NCBI RefSeq assembly: GCF_004363725.1
Contig: NZ_SNZF01000008.1
Span: forward strand, 1 to 64,000
Origin: Aquamicrobium defluvii
Lineage (GTDB): Bacteria > Pseudomonadota > Alphaproteobacteria > Rhizobiales > Rhizobiaceae
DNA length: 64,000 nucleotides
Direction of reading: 5' to 3'
A program made the translations under genes and the position numbers. The notes beneath the pieces are model-generated. The model saw only the letters and a program-made list of their open reading frames with translations, had not been told where the DNA came from and ran no database searches. Shown piece after piece: positions 1-7,407 of this stretch; the stretch's first letter is position 1; the number at the start of each line of letters is the position of its first letter.

Positions 1-95
1 CCCTGCAATCAACCAGCAGGGGTGGGTTCAAACATGGGTCACTTCTCAATGGAAAAATCCCTCAATCCCGGGTCAGCTCTCAGCGGAAATCAACA
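1..95 (-). mobile_element. IS21-family element, terminal region (partial)
   Basis: Two imperfect direct repeats, GGGTCACTTCTCAATGG at 36-52 and GGGTCAGCTCTCAGCGG at 70-86, are the multiple-terminal-repeat pattern typical of IS21-family ends. Read on the minus strand the element would begin TGTTGATTTCC at about 95, giving the expected TG...CA boundary, and continue left out of the window. A 6-bp stem (1-6 with 16-21) lies inside it. No istA or istB coding is visible because the window starts here. The family call comes from pattern memory of such termini, not from an alignment. Confidence 0.55.
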
Positions 96-624
96 TCGAG
101 GCGACTTCAGCCGCTATCAGCTCAGCCCGAAGATGAAGCGATGGGCGGGCAAGTCCTCGGATCGCCGCGGGCACCAGTTTGCTGTTGAAGTGGCGGCAAG
201 GATGCAGGAGCTTGGGTGGCAGACTCGTGCAGAAGTCCGGATCACGGCACTGCTGGGCCGAGGTTTCCCTGTCGACTACGGCGACGTCGATGTTCTCGCC
301 TGGAACCCAGAGACCGGTCGAGTCCTCATCATGGAGTGCAAGGACGTCCAGTTTAGGAAGACCGACGGCGAGATCGCCGAACAACTGGCCGACTTTCGGG
401 GTATTGAGGTCGATGGCAAGCGTGACCTCCTGCTCAAGCATCTCGATCGGCTGGCGATTGTCCGGGCTCACTCCGATTTGCTGGCCAAGTCCCTCGATCT
501 GACCACCACCCCGCTCATCGAAGGTGAGTTGGTCTTCCGGCACCCGGTGCCGATGCAGTTTGCCTGGAAGCAGCTACGCTGCAAGACCGAGTTGCGTGTC
601 TTCGACGATCTAGCCGCCATCTAG
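96..624 (+). pseudogene. PD-(D/E)XK nuclease-like protein, 5' end cut off by IS21 end
   Basis: The reading frame enters from the IS21-like end and runs to a TAG at 622-624; the first plausible native Met is at 133 (MKRWAGKSSD). The remaining ~175 residues contain GDVDVLAW (bases 283-306) followed 14 residues later by MECKD (331-345). That D-x(n)-E-x-K spacing is the core of the restriction-endonuclease-like fold, with a helix carrying a Glu about 30 residues upstream. The body after the motif is helical and ends in a short basic segment. No specific family is recognised; it could be the C-terminal half of a larger defence or repair protein. Because the N-terminus joins IS sequence, it is probably truncated rather than a short native gene. 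Confidence 0.5.
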
Positions 625-758
625 GAGGACGTTGGCGCAACGAACACGCCGATGTCCGGTTCTGGCGCAAAGCAGATGACATGGCCATCAATATCGTTAG
701 CCGTCGGCTACGTACTCGATCGGCACTGGCTGCGGAAAACTGCCGATTGCGGTCGTCA

Positions 759-1019
759 TCACTTCTCTTTCTCCGGTGGAGTCGGCCAATGGAAGATAGG
801 GTCTTCACCTCCAGCGCCCTCGAGAGATTGCAGAATGTCAGACATACGCAACGCGTCTCTCAGGCCTGGAATGGCTGCGCGTTGTAAAAATGTAACTCGG
901 TCGAGGCCTTCATACTGAGCAGCCCGGTCGATGTCGGCCAGTTCTTCAGGTGAAAAGCGAAGCTCGATCACCACTGATATTGTTTGGTCGTTTTGGTCGT
1001 TCGTGAAGGCAGCCTCCAT
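759..1019 (-). CDS. Small protein with ribbon-helix-helix-like segment, hypothetical
   Basis: This is an 86-residue minus-strand frame. Residues about 15-55 read as a beta strand (VVIELRFS) followed by two helices (PEELADIDRAAQYEG and RVTFLQRAAIPGLRDAL), the layout of ribbon-helix-helix DNA-binding proteins such as antitoxins. The C-terminal 25 residues are acidic and proline-rich, as in antitoxin tails that bind a toxin. No toxin-like partner is adjacent, and no strong ribosome-binding site precedes the ATG at 1019. The gene lies in a poorly coding accessory stretch beside an IS remnant, so it may be an orphan antitoxin, a remnant, or spurious. Confidence 0.4.
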   Translation of the reverse strand: MEAAFTNDQNDQTISVVIELRFSPEELADIDRAAQYEGLDRVTFLQRAAIPGLRDALRMSDILQSLEGAGGEDPIFHWPTPPEKEK

Positions 1020-1375
1020 CAGCTAGGGGAATGGTTTTCCCATGATAGCACGGGATCTCTTCTGAGCGGACAGCCAGATGGCATTCAGCCTAGGCGGCTC
1101 CTTGTTGGCAGCTGACAACCCACGATTATCATTGCCGGATCCATGAACATTGCGTTGTCCCCTATTTCGATTCAGAGCTGATTTGCTCGGCGGTTTGGCC
1201 ACCTGATGCGCTGGACCAAACGGGACGAGGATAGGCTCCGCATCGTGCCTGATATGGAACTGCAACACCGCGCATAGGCCCCTAAGTCGGTTCAGACGCA
1301 TGGCCTTATCTGCGTCCGTTGACTTATATGCATAAAGCTTCTATCTAATGCGCATGTTGGATATAAGTTACTGCC
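1020..1375. other. Intergenic stretch ahead of the NrtR-like operon
   Basis: No convincing gene is seen in these 356 bases; the frames present have no recognisable family and lack ribosome-binding sites. The last 60 bases form an AT-rich island with palindromic elements, described separately as a possible operator and promoter for the downstream operon. The rest looks like degenerate accessory DNA. Confidence 0.4.
1322..1368 (+). promoter_or_regulatory. AT-rich palindromic region, possible operator/promoter of the NrtR-like operon
   Basis: An 8-bp perfect inverted repeat, ACTTATAT (1322-1329) and ATATAAGT (1361-1368), flanks two inner palindromes, TATGCATA and ATGCGCAT (1348-1355). It ends 7 bases before the ATG at 1376 and is the only AT-rich island nearby. 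NrtR-type regulators are known to bind palindromes in their target promoters and are often autoregulated, so self-control is a reasonable inference. No match to a defined NrtR consensus is claimed. Confidence 0.35.
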
Positions 1376-2125
1376 ATGACCGACACAGAAACTCAGTTCC
1401 TGCAAACTTATGACCCCGCCGAGTACGAGCGCCCCTCTGTCGCCGTCGATCTGATTCTCATGTCGGTCGTGGATGGCGCGCCGGCTGTCCTGTTGATCCG
1501 GCGCACCGAGCAACCAGCGAAAGACAAATGGGCACTGCCCGGCGGCTTCGTGGGCATCGACGAGTCGCTCGACGCCGCCGCGCATCGCGTGCTGCGCGAG
1601 AAAGCGCGGATGGACGACGCTTATGTTGAACAGCTCTACACCTTCGGTGCGGTTGATCGCGATCCGCGCATGCGCATTATCAGCGTGGCCTATTTCGCCT
1701 TGCTGCCCGCGGATCGCTATGCCGCCGCGTTGAAGAACTCCTCGGGAGACCTGACGCTTGCCCGCGTTGCGGTCCACTGGCCGGGCGAGACCGGCGGGCC
1801 GGTAGCCGCGGTCGGCGAGGACGGCCCCCTGCCCCTCGCCTTCGACAATGCCGATATGCTCGGCCTGGCCATGCTGCGGCTGCGCGGCAAGCTCGACTAT
1901 TCGTCCGTCGGCTTTGCGCTCCTGCCCGAGTATTTCACGCTGCGCCAACTTCAGGACGTACACGAGGCGATCCTGGGCGTGCAACTCAACAAGCCGGCCT
2001 TCCGGCGTCGCATGCTGGACAAGGGCTGGGTCGAGGCAACCGGCGAGAGAGAGATCGGCGCATCCTTCCGCCCCGCTGAACTCTACCGGTTCAAACCACT
2101 TAGCCAAGCATCGGAAAGGACATAG
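1376..2125 (+). CDS. NrtR-like Nudix-domain transcriptional regulator
   Basis: A 249-residue protein with an N-terminal Nudix fold (about 20-150) and a C-terminal winged-helix-like region (about 165-249, LPEYFTLRQLQDVHEAILG, then a basic segment RRRMLDKGWVEAT). This is the architecture of NrtR, the ADP-ribose-responsive regulator of NAD metabolism. The Nudix box (57-79, GFVGIDES...AAHRVLREKAR) keeps the Gly and first Glu, but the catalytic REUXEE block reads RVLREK, so two of three key Glu are lost. That fits ligand sensing rather than hydrolysis. The stop lies 4 bases before the SPFH gene, so the two are almost certainly co-transcribed. A catalytically weak ADP-ribose pyrophosphatase is the alternative. 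Confidence 0.8.
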   Translation: MTDTETQFLQTYDPAEYERPSVAVDLILMSVVDGAPAVLLIRRTEQPAKDKWALPGGFVGIDESLDAAAHRVLREKARMDDAYVEQLYTFGAVDRDPRMRIISVAYFALLPADRYAAALKNSSGDLTLARVAVHWPGETGGPVAAVGEDGPLPLAFDNADMLGLAMLRLRGKLDYSSVGFALLPEYFTLRQLQDVHEAILGVQLNKPAFRRRMLDKGWVEATGEREIGASFRPAELYRFKPLSQASERT

Positions 2126-2129
2126 GATC

Positions 2130-3113
2130 ATGGCCAAGATACGTAACTTTGGCCCGTTGGCGCGGCTCCGCAGCGATGCCAGCAGCCATGTCATCCGCTA
2201 CGGCAACAAGGGTATCCGCCAGAGCGGGCGCGGCCTCGTCTTCTGGTTCGGGCCGGGTACATCGAGCATCGCGGAAGTGCCTATGGACGACCGCGAGGCG
2301 ACCTTGTTTATCAAGGGACGCAGTCAGGACTTCCAGACCGTTACCGTGCAGGGCGTGCTGACATGGCGCGTCGCCGATCCCGAAGTGTTGGCGAGCCGCG
2401 TCGACTTCAGCGTCGCGCTGAACAACGGGCAGCCCCGTAGCGAGCCGATCGAACGTATCGAGGCACGGCTGGCCGGCCTCGTCAGCCAGGCTGCGCTTGA
2501 ATATCTCGCCGCCGCGCCGGTGCGTGCGTTGCTCGACGCTGGTATCGAGCCGCTACGCGCCCGCATCGAGGCCGCGCTTGCTGAGGCACCGAGCCTGAGT
2601 GAGATCGCGGTCGCGGTGGTCGCTGTCAGACTCGCCAGCCTCACGCCGACCAGCGAACTGGAGCGTGCGCTCCAGACACCGACCTTCGAGGCGTTGCAGC
2701 AGAAGGCCGACGAGGCGACCTTCGAGCGGCGGGCCCTGGCAGTGGAGAAGGAGCGGGCTATCGCGGAGAACGAACTGGCCAACAAGGTCGAACTCGCCAA
2801 GCGCGAGAAGCTGTTGATCGTGGAGGAGGCGGAAAATGCGCGTAACCGCGCCACAGGACAGGCCGAGGCGATGCAGGTGGAAGCCGAGGCGGAAGCTGGG
2901 CGCATCCGCACGCTGGAGACCGCGAAGTCGGAGGCTGAGCTTGCCCGCATGGCAATCTACCGCGACCTGCCGCCGGCGGTGATGATGGGGCTTGCCGCTC
3001 GCGAGCTGGCGACCAAACTCGACAGGATCGACCATGTCAACGTGACGCCGGATCTGCTGGCAAGCCTCGCCGAGGGCTTCCGCAAGGTGCCGCCGGTGGT
3101 CGACGCGCGCTAG
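2130..3113 (+). CDS. SPFH/band-7 domain protein
   Basis: This 327-residue protein starts at an ATG 4 bases after the upstream stop. Residues about 20-185 form a band-7/SPFH domain, with the typical glycine-rich entry (GNKGIRQSGRGLVFWFGPG) and a strand pattern through VQGVLTWRVADPEVLA. A long charged coiled coil follows (about 190-280, rich in A, E, K and R), then a flotillin/stomatin-like tail (DHVNVTPDLLASL). There is no obvious N-terminal transmembrane helix, so membrane attachment is probably peripheral. SPFH proteins assemble into membrane-associated rings that scaffold partners. Its position between a putative ADP-ribose sensor and an NAD-kinase-fold protein suggests it scaffolds an NAD-linked activity; that is inference. 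Confidence 0.85.
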   Translation: MAKIRNFGPLARLRSDASSHVIRYGNKGIRQSGRGLVFWFGPGTSSIAEVPMDDREATLFIKGRSQDFQTVTVQGVLTWRVADPEVLASRVDFSVALNNGQPRSEPIERIEARLAGLVSQAALEYLAAAPVRALLDAGIEPLRARIEAALAEAPSLSEIAVAVVAVRLASLTPTSELERALQTPTFEALQQKADEATFERRALAVEKERAIAENELANKVELAKREKLLIVEEAENARNRATGQAEAMQVEAEAEAGRIRTLETAKSEAELARMAIYRDLPPAVMMGLAARELATKLDRIDHVNVTPDLLASLAEGFRKVPPVVDAR

Positions 3114-3125
3114 GAAGAGCCGGCC

Positions 3126-4019
3126 ATGGCCACCAACGCGCCCCGCGCCGTCTTCGTGACGCGCGAGACAGACTACGAGCTTTTGCTCGCACGCCACGCC
3201 ACGCGCGAGCAGGCTCGTTTCTTCCTCGAAACGCGCGGACAACAGCTCGCCGAGGTAGAGGCGCGGCACGAACGGTTTGTCGACGTGCTGCACCATGCGC
3301 GCACGACCGTTCCCAGCGAATGGCGGCAGACACTGGTGCGGCGGGCCGATTTCGACCGTTTCCTGTTCGGGCCGGAAGATCTCGTAGTCGCGGTCGGGCA
3401 AGATGGGCTCGTCGCCAACGTCGCCAAGTATCTCGACGGTCAGCTGGTGCTGGGCGTCAATCCCGCTCCCGATCTCTATGACGGCGTTCTGGTGCGCATC
3501 GCGCCCGAGCGTCTTGCGAGGCTGCTCCCGGCCAGCGTCCACGACGATGTGGCACTGGAGCGCCGCACTATGGTCGAGGCGCTGTTGGAAAACGGCGAAC
3601 ACATCCTCGCGCTCAACGAAGTTTTCGTCGGGCATCGCAGCCACCAGTCTGCGCGCTACCGCATCGCGGTGGGCTCAGCGGAGGAAAACCATAGCTCAAG
3701 CGGCCTGATCGTCGCCTCCGGTACCGGCGCCACCGGCTGGGCGCGCTCGATCATGGAGGCGACCGGGATCCATTTGTCACTGGAACCGCAGGAAAAGGCC
3801 GTCGCCTATTTCGTGCGCGAACCGTTTCCGAGCGTGGCCACGGGAACAACATTGCGTGCCGGAAAACTCTCCGGGGGCGGTCTGACGATCACCTCGCGCA
3901 TGAACGAGGGCGGCACGATCTTCGCGGACGGCATGGAGCAAGACCGGATTGCCTTCGACTGGGGCCGCCGCCTCACCGTCGCACCTTCGGCACGCACCCT
4001 CAATCTCGTCACTGGATAA
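3126..4019 (+). CDS. Divergent NAD-kinase-fold protein
   Basis: This 297-residue protein begins 12 bases after the SPFH gene, with a purine-rich GAAGAG upstream. Three landmarks of the ATP-NAD kinase fold are present. VAVGQDGLVANVAKYL (88-103) is a GGDG-like loop in which the second Gly is Gln but the Asp (93) is kept. ALNEVFVGH (162-170) supplies the NE motif. SGLIVASGTGATGW (192-205) corresponds to the canonical glycine/threonine-rich substrate loop. The sequence is too divergent to be the housekeeping NadK, and the first ~85 residues are unusual. It may phosphorylate NAD(H) or a related substrate, or only bind it. It is the third gene of the NrtR-like/SPFH operon. Confidence 0.75.
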   Translation: MATNAPRAVFVTRETDYELLLARHATREQARFFLETRGQQLAEVEARHERFVDVLHHARTTVPSEWRQTLVRRADFDRFLFGPEDLVVAVGQDGLVANVAKYLDGQLVLGVNPAPDLYDGVLVRIAPERLARLLPASVHDDVALERRTMVEALLENGEHILALNEVFVGHRSHQSARYRIAVGSAEENHSSSGLIVASGTGATGWARSIMEATGIHLSLEPQEKAVAYFVREPFPSVATGTTLRAGKLSGGGLTITSRMNEGGTIFADGMEQDRIAFDWGRRLTVAPSARTLNLVTG

Positions 4020-4200
4020 AAGTGAAGGAGAAAAACGCGGAAGCCTGGCGAAAACTACTCTTACGCAATGCCACGTTTGAATGAACGACTCTGAAGGGTT
4101 GAAGACGCAGGCAACATCTTGTTGAAGCGCCTTGCAGAGATCGAAGGCGGCGATCAAGAGCATCGTCAAAGATGGTCTAACAGTAAAAAGAAGTGGCGTG

Positions 4201-5481
4201 ATGAAGCGTACTTTTAGCCGGCAAGAGCTGTATGATCTCGTTTGGTCAACCCCGATCGCCACGCTTGCCAAGCAATTCGATATTTCTGACCGCGGGTTGG
4301 CCAAGACCTGCCTTCGATATCACATCCCCGTGCCTAGTCGTGGCTATTGGGCAAAGATAGAGGCGGGCCAGCAGCCCACAAAAACACCCCTTTGGAAATT
4401 GGAGAATCCTGCTCTCGAACCCGTACACATAGGCGGACATAAGCCTGCCGTTAATCCATATGTCGCCTTCGCCACTCAGAAGGCGGCGGAAGCTGTCGAG
4501 CAATCAAAGGTCGAACGAAAAGTAGAGCGGAAACAAGCCGATACTGCGAAAGAAAGCAGTAGCAAGACGCCAGTTGTCCTCGAGCCCGTGAGACGCCCCC
4601 ATGCATCCATATCGGGTTTGGTCACCGCTCTTCGATCCGCAAAGGCTGACGATCATGGCGAGGTGTCAGTGCCCGGAATCCGGATCCACAAGAGCTCAGT
4701 GACCCGTGTAATTTCCGTCCTCCACCATCTCGTCATTGCGCTTGAGTCCAGGAATGTGGTTGTCGACTGCAGCGACAAAGGGATTGAAGCAGCCGTTCCG
4801 CCGGACGACGTACGTTTTGAGATCAGCGAGAGTCGGAGCCGAGAGCAACACAAGCCTACGCCAGCTGAGCAAAAGAAGCATGATGACCATGAACGGCGAC
4901 GCGAAGCAGCACAACGTCGAGGGCAATGGCTATATCCAGAGAAATTCTGGCAAGAATACGATTATATCTACTCGGGGAAGCTGACCTTCGAGATATTGAA
5001 TTGGGCTGATGGCGCCAGGAAACGCTGGGGTGACGGCAAGCATCAAAGTCTGGAATCGATGCTCGACGCGATCACGGACGGTGTGGTCTTTCATCTCGCC
5101 TACGATAAAGCCCGGCGGGAAGAAAGAGAGGAACAAGAGCGGCGGCGCCAGCATATGGCGCATAGACGAGAATTACATAAGAAGCGTCAGGAGCGCGAGG
5201 CGAAGAGGTTGGCGTTTTTGCGTCAGCTTGCCGACTACCAAAAAGAGGCTGCCGATCTTCGAGCGACGATCGCCGAATCTGGCAGCTCGTTGCAGCATGC
5301 TGGCCCAGAGTACTTAAAAATGATTGCTTGGGCAGAACAGCGGCTTGCGCATCTGGAAGCGCAAAACCGCATCGACGTTTTGACGTCCCATCTGGTGAAC
5401 GAGAATCTTTTTCCAGACATCGACGACCTCGCCGATCCAGAAGGGGATCCGCCGCCTCCTAAATACTCTTGGGGCGACTAA
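4201..5481 (+). CDS. Uncharacterised protein, N-terminal HTH-like segment and long charged coiled coils
   Basis: A 426-residue protein read from the ATG at 4201; an in-frame ATG 69 bases earlier also exists, but the conserved-looking MKRTFSRQELYDLVW start favours 4201. Residues 5-60 look like a helix-turn-helix (LAKQFDISDRGLAKTCLRY) followed by the PSRGYWAKIEAG signature that I recall from a widespread family of unknown function. The middle is lysine/glutamate-rich with low complexity, and residues about 295-390 are strongly predicted coiled coil. No catalytic motif is seen. It sits 181 bases after the NrtR-like operon, probably with its own promoter. Its 3' end overlaps the convergent DUF433 gene by 23 bases. 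Confidence 0.7.
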   Translation: MKRTFSRQELYDLVWSTPIATLAKQFDISDRGLAKTCLRYHIPVPSRGYWAKIEAGQQPTKTPLWKLENPALEPVHIGGHKPAVNPYVAFATQKAAEAVEQSKVERKVERKQADTAKESSSKTPVVLEPVRRPHASISGLVTALRSAKADDHGEVSVPGIRIHKSSVTRVISVLHHLVIALESRNVVVDCSDKGIEAAVPPDDVRFEISESRSREQHKPTPAEQKKHDDHERRREAAQRRGQWLYPEKFWQEYDYIYSGKLTFEILNWADGARKRWGDGKHQSLESMLDAITDGVVFHLAYDKARREEREEQERRRQHMAHRRELHKKRQEREAKRLAFLRQLADYQKEAADLRATIAESGSSLQHAGPEYLKMIAWAEQRLAHLEAQNRIDVLTSHLVNENLFPDIDDLADPEGDPPPPKYSWGD

Positions 5482-6088
5482 GCTTGCCGATGGCGTTCAG
5501 CGGAATCCTCTTTGTCGACTTTACCTTCCACCCTCGTTCAGAGAGAGTCTTGGGTCTGCCGCGTGCCGGATGAGCCGCCGTCCAGATCTCTGCGAATTCG
5601 ATCATGCGTGCGGTAAGAGAGGGATAGCCTTCAAGCAGCTCTTCGACACTATTCCCTTGCGATCTCATGGCGGCAATGGCGCGAACGGGGACGCGGGTAT
5701 TCTTGAAAACCGGCTCGCCGCTCAAGATGTCTTTGGTGCTATGGATCGCAGACTCAGCTTCCCGCAGCGTGTCTGCGCGTACAGCAAGTTGCGTCCGAGC
5801 CCGAGCAACGTCGACGATCAGATAATCGTCGGCTCTTAAGGTCTCTATTTCGGGATCATTCGCGATCGTCTCAAAAAGGCGTTTCCTCCTTTCGGCGGAG
5901 AGGATCGAGCCAACGCCATACCAGAGTTTGAGACCCAGAAGATCGTTATCCGTGAGCGTCCGCCTGCCGATCCGAGGCTCTCTCATCGAGATGACCTGCT
6001 TGTCGATGGCGTTGTGGACGGATTTGACGCTTATCCCGATCACGGCGGCCGCCTCCGCCGGCGTGTACTCTCGGTGCAACAGGTTCAT
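5459..6088 (-). CDS. DUF433-domain protein with HTH, antitoxin-like
   Basis: A 209-residue protein starting at the ATG at 6088, preceded by GAGGAG at good spacing; the longer frame to 6151 lacks such a site. Residues about 7-55 form a MerR/excisionase-like helix-turn-helix (EYTPAEAAAVIGISVKSVHN). Residues about 110-180 match DUF433 (SGEPVFKNTRVPVRAIAA through SVEELLEGYPSLTARMIEFA). DUF433 proteins are usually antitoxins encoded beside PIN-domain toxins. No PIN-like frame flanks this one, so it may be an orphan or act as a DNA-binding regulator. The ribosome-binding site sits inside a 6-bp hairpin that could act as operator or translational control. Confidence 0.75.
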   Translation of the reverse strand: MNLLHREYTPAEAAAVIGISVKSVHNAIDKQVISMREPRIGRRTLTDNDLLGLKLWYGVGSILSAERRKRLFETIANDPEIETLRADDYLIVDVARARTQLAVRADTLREAESAIHSTKDILSGEPVFKNTRVPVRAIAAMRSQGNSVEELLEGYPSLTARMIEFAEIWTAAHPARGRPKTLSERGWKVKSTKRIPLNAIGKLSRPKSI

Positions 6089-6093
6089 ATTTG

Positions 6094-6109
6094 TTCTCCT
6101 CGCGGAGAA
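6094..6109 (-). promoter_or_regulatory. Stem-loop covering the DUF433 gene ribosome-binding site
   Basis: TTCTCC (6094-6099) pairs perfectly with GGAGAA (6104-6109) around a 4-base loop. In the minus-strand mRNA the GAGGAG ribosome-binding site forms part of this stem. It could be a protein operator at DNA level or an RNA hairpin lowering translation; the sequence does not decide. Confidence 0.4.
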
Positions 6110-6148
6110 TATATATCTGGACAAGATGAAATGTAATCCGTGCCCGCA

Positions 6149-6203
6149 CACAGGGACGGTCCGGCTACGGCGCCATTTGAAAGCGCGCCGGCCCGTCCCT
6201 GTG
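6149..6203. repeat. Long inverted repeat (17-bp arms, one mismatch)
   Basis: CACAGGGACGGTCCGGC (6149-6165) pairs with GCCGGCCCGTCCCTGTG (6187-6203) except for one T/C mismatch. The 21-base centre holds a further short GCGC pairing. No T-run follows on either strand, so it is not a classical terminator. It could be a mobile-element end, a structured RNA or a recombination site. Confidence 0.6.
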
Positions 6204-6247
6204 CACGGCCACTACCGGTTTCGCCTTATGACGCAACAGGAGGAAAA

Positions 6248-6292
6248 ATGAGGGCCGCTACGCGGCCTTGTCCGTTGCTGTATTCGCTTTGA
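6248..6292 (+). other. 14-codon mini-ORF with strong ribosome-binding site
   Basis: ATG at 6248 follows a perfect AGGAGG (6238-6243) with 4-base spacing and reads MRAATRPCPLLYSL before TGA. Codons 2-6 overlap a GGCCGC/GCGGCC hairpin (6253-6267). No plus-strand gene follows, so it is either the stranded start of a deleted gene or a leader peptide. It is too short to prove coding. Confidence 0.25.
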
Positions 6293-6588
6293 ACGCTGCG
6301 CTACAAACAGCACCGATTTCACGATGCAACACACATCGTCGTTTTAATTCCGAAAACACCAAGGAATTAGAAGGTCATACCCAAAACAACGGATAGCGAA
6401 ACCGCACTCTTTGGAACTAATGGGTGTGTGACAAACGAAACTGGACGGCTTTTCAGAACTCGATTGCGAAACTTCAAAGACTGCTTGTCGTGCCAATCCC
6501 CGGAATGACCGTGCAGAATCTGTACGTGGCGATTTAGCGAACTTTCCGCTAAGCGGCACCGGTATTGCCCGGCCGGCAATCAGCGGTA

Positions 6589-7407
6589 TCAATCCGATGC
6601 GATGGGAAATTCCAGTACCAGACCGTCATAGGCTGGCTGTACGTTGTCTGGCGTTTCCGCCAGAACGGTCGCGTAGTCCAGAGGTATGTGCATGTGTGTC
6701 AGCACGGCCTGATCCGGTTTCAGCCGTTCGATCCATTCCAGCGCCTCGCCAAGCGAAAAATGGCTGGGATGACGGCGGTACTGCAAGGCGTCGATGACGA
6801 GCAGATCGAGATTCTTCAGTCGTGCGGCCGTGGCTTCGGGGAAGGCACTGACATCGGGGCAATAAGCGACGTCCGCGACGCGGAAGCCAAGTGAAGTGAT
6901 GTCGCCATGCACTTGCGGCAGCGGCTCGAAGGTGAGGGCACCGCCCTCTCCTTCCACAGCAACCGGCCGGCCGTGATCGATATTGCGCGCCCACAGGATC
7001 GGCGGATAGGAACTTCCGGGCGGCGTCTCGAAGCAATAGCCGAATGCCTCGCGCAGCCGCGCCATGGTGAAGCTGTCGGCGTAGATATCGATCAGACGTC
7101 TCTGTTCCAGCACATAGCCGCGCAAATCGTCGATGCCGTGGATATGGTCGGCATGGGGATGGGTGTAGAGTACGGCATCGATGTGGCTGACGCCCGCCAT
7201 CAGCATCTGGGCGCGGAAATCCGGCCCGGTATCGATGACCACAGTGGTGCGACGGCCGTCTTCCCTGATACGCTCGAACATGGCAGCGGCGCGCGTGCGG
7301 CGGTTCTTGGGATTGGCAGGATCGCAGGCGCCCCAGTCACCGGTGATGCGCGGCACGCCCGGAGACGAGCCGCACCCCAGAACTGTAAAGCGCAACCGGT
7401 CGCTCAC
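6589..7407 (-). CDS. MBL-fold metallo-hydrolase, PhnP-like
   Basis: A 272-residue metallo-beta-lactamase-fold protein. It carries the zinc motif THPHADHIHG (H83, H85, D87, H88), an upstream VVIDTGPDFR strand and loop, and further His/Asp ligands (CPDVSAF, THMHIPLDY). It resembles the PhnP/phosphodiesterase branch commonly found beside tatD in rhizobia; the physiological substrate is not evident. It starts at GTG (7407), and its GTGA overlaps the tatD stop by 4 bases, so it is the last gene of the rlpA-to-metG-side operon. A cysteine and aspartate cluster near the N-terminus (GCGSS, GDWGACD) is typical of this subgroup and may bind extra metal. Confidence 0.85.
   Translation of the reverse strand: MSDRLRFTVLGCGSSPGVPRITGDWGACDPANPKNRRTRAAAMFERIREDGRRTTVVIDTGPDFRAQMLMAGVSHIDAVLYTHPHADHIHGIDDLRGYVLEQRRLIDIYADSFTMARLREAFGYCFETPPGSSYPPILWARNIDHGRPVAVEGEGGALTFEPLPQVHGDITSLGFRVADVAYCPDVSAFPEATAARLKNLDLLVIDALQYRRHPSHFSLGEALEWIERLKPDQAVLTHMHIPLDYATVLAETPDNVQPAYDGLVLEFPIASD

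Larger units (their letters stand above)
6110..6588. other. 479-base stretch with a long hairpin, a mini-ORF and no clear gene
   Basis: Apart from the features at 6149-6203 and 6248-6292, nothing here supports a gene. A short stem at 6321-6326/6334-6339 followed by GTTTT could be a weak plus-strand terminator. A minus-strand frame at 6367-6579 ends in a residue pattern (SLSVVLGMTF) reminiscent of an outer-membrane beta-signal, but nothing upstream supports it. The stretch probably marks the boundary between accessory DNA and the core metG operon. Confidence 0.35.

Noticed and set aside
1023-1301. 92-codon minus-strand frame
   Set aside because: No recognisable domain, no ribosome-binding site, low-complexity composition.
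3126-4019. Housekeeping NadK
   Set aside because: GGDG is GQDG and the substrate loop is divergent; gene context is accessory, so the housekeeping enzyme is expected elsewhere.
6344-6592. Possible outer-membrane protein tail (SLSVVLGMTF) on the minus strand
   Set aside because: Only ten residues look like a beta-signal; the rest has no beta pattern, and the frame overlaps the MBL gene.
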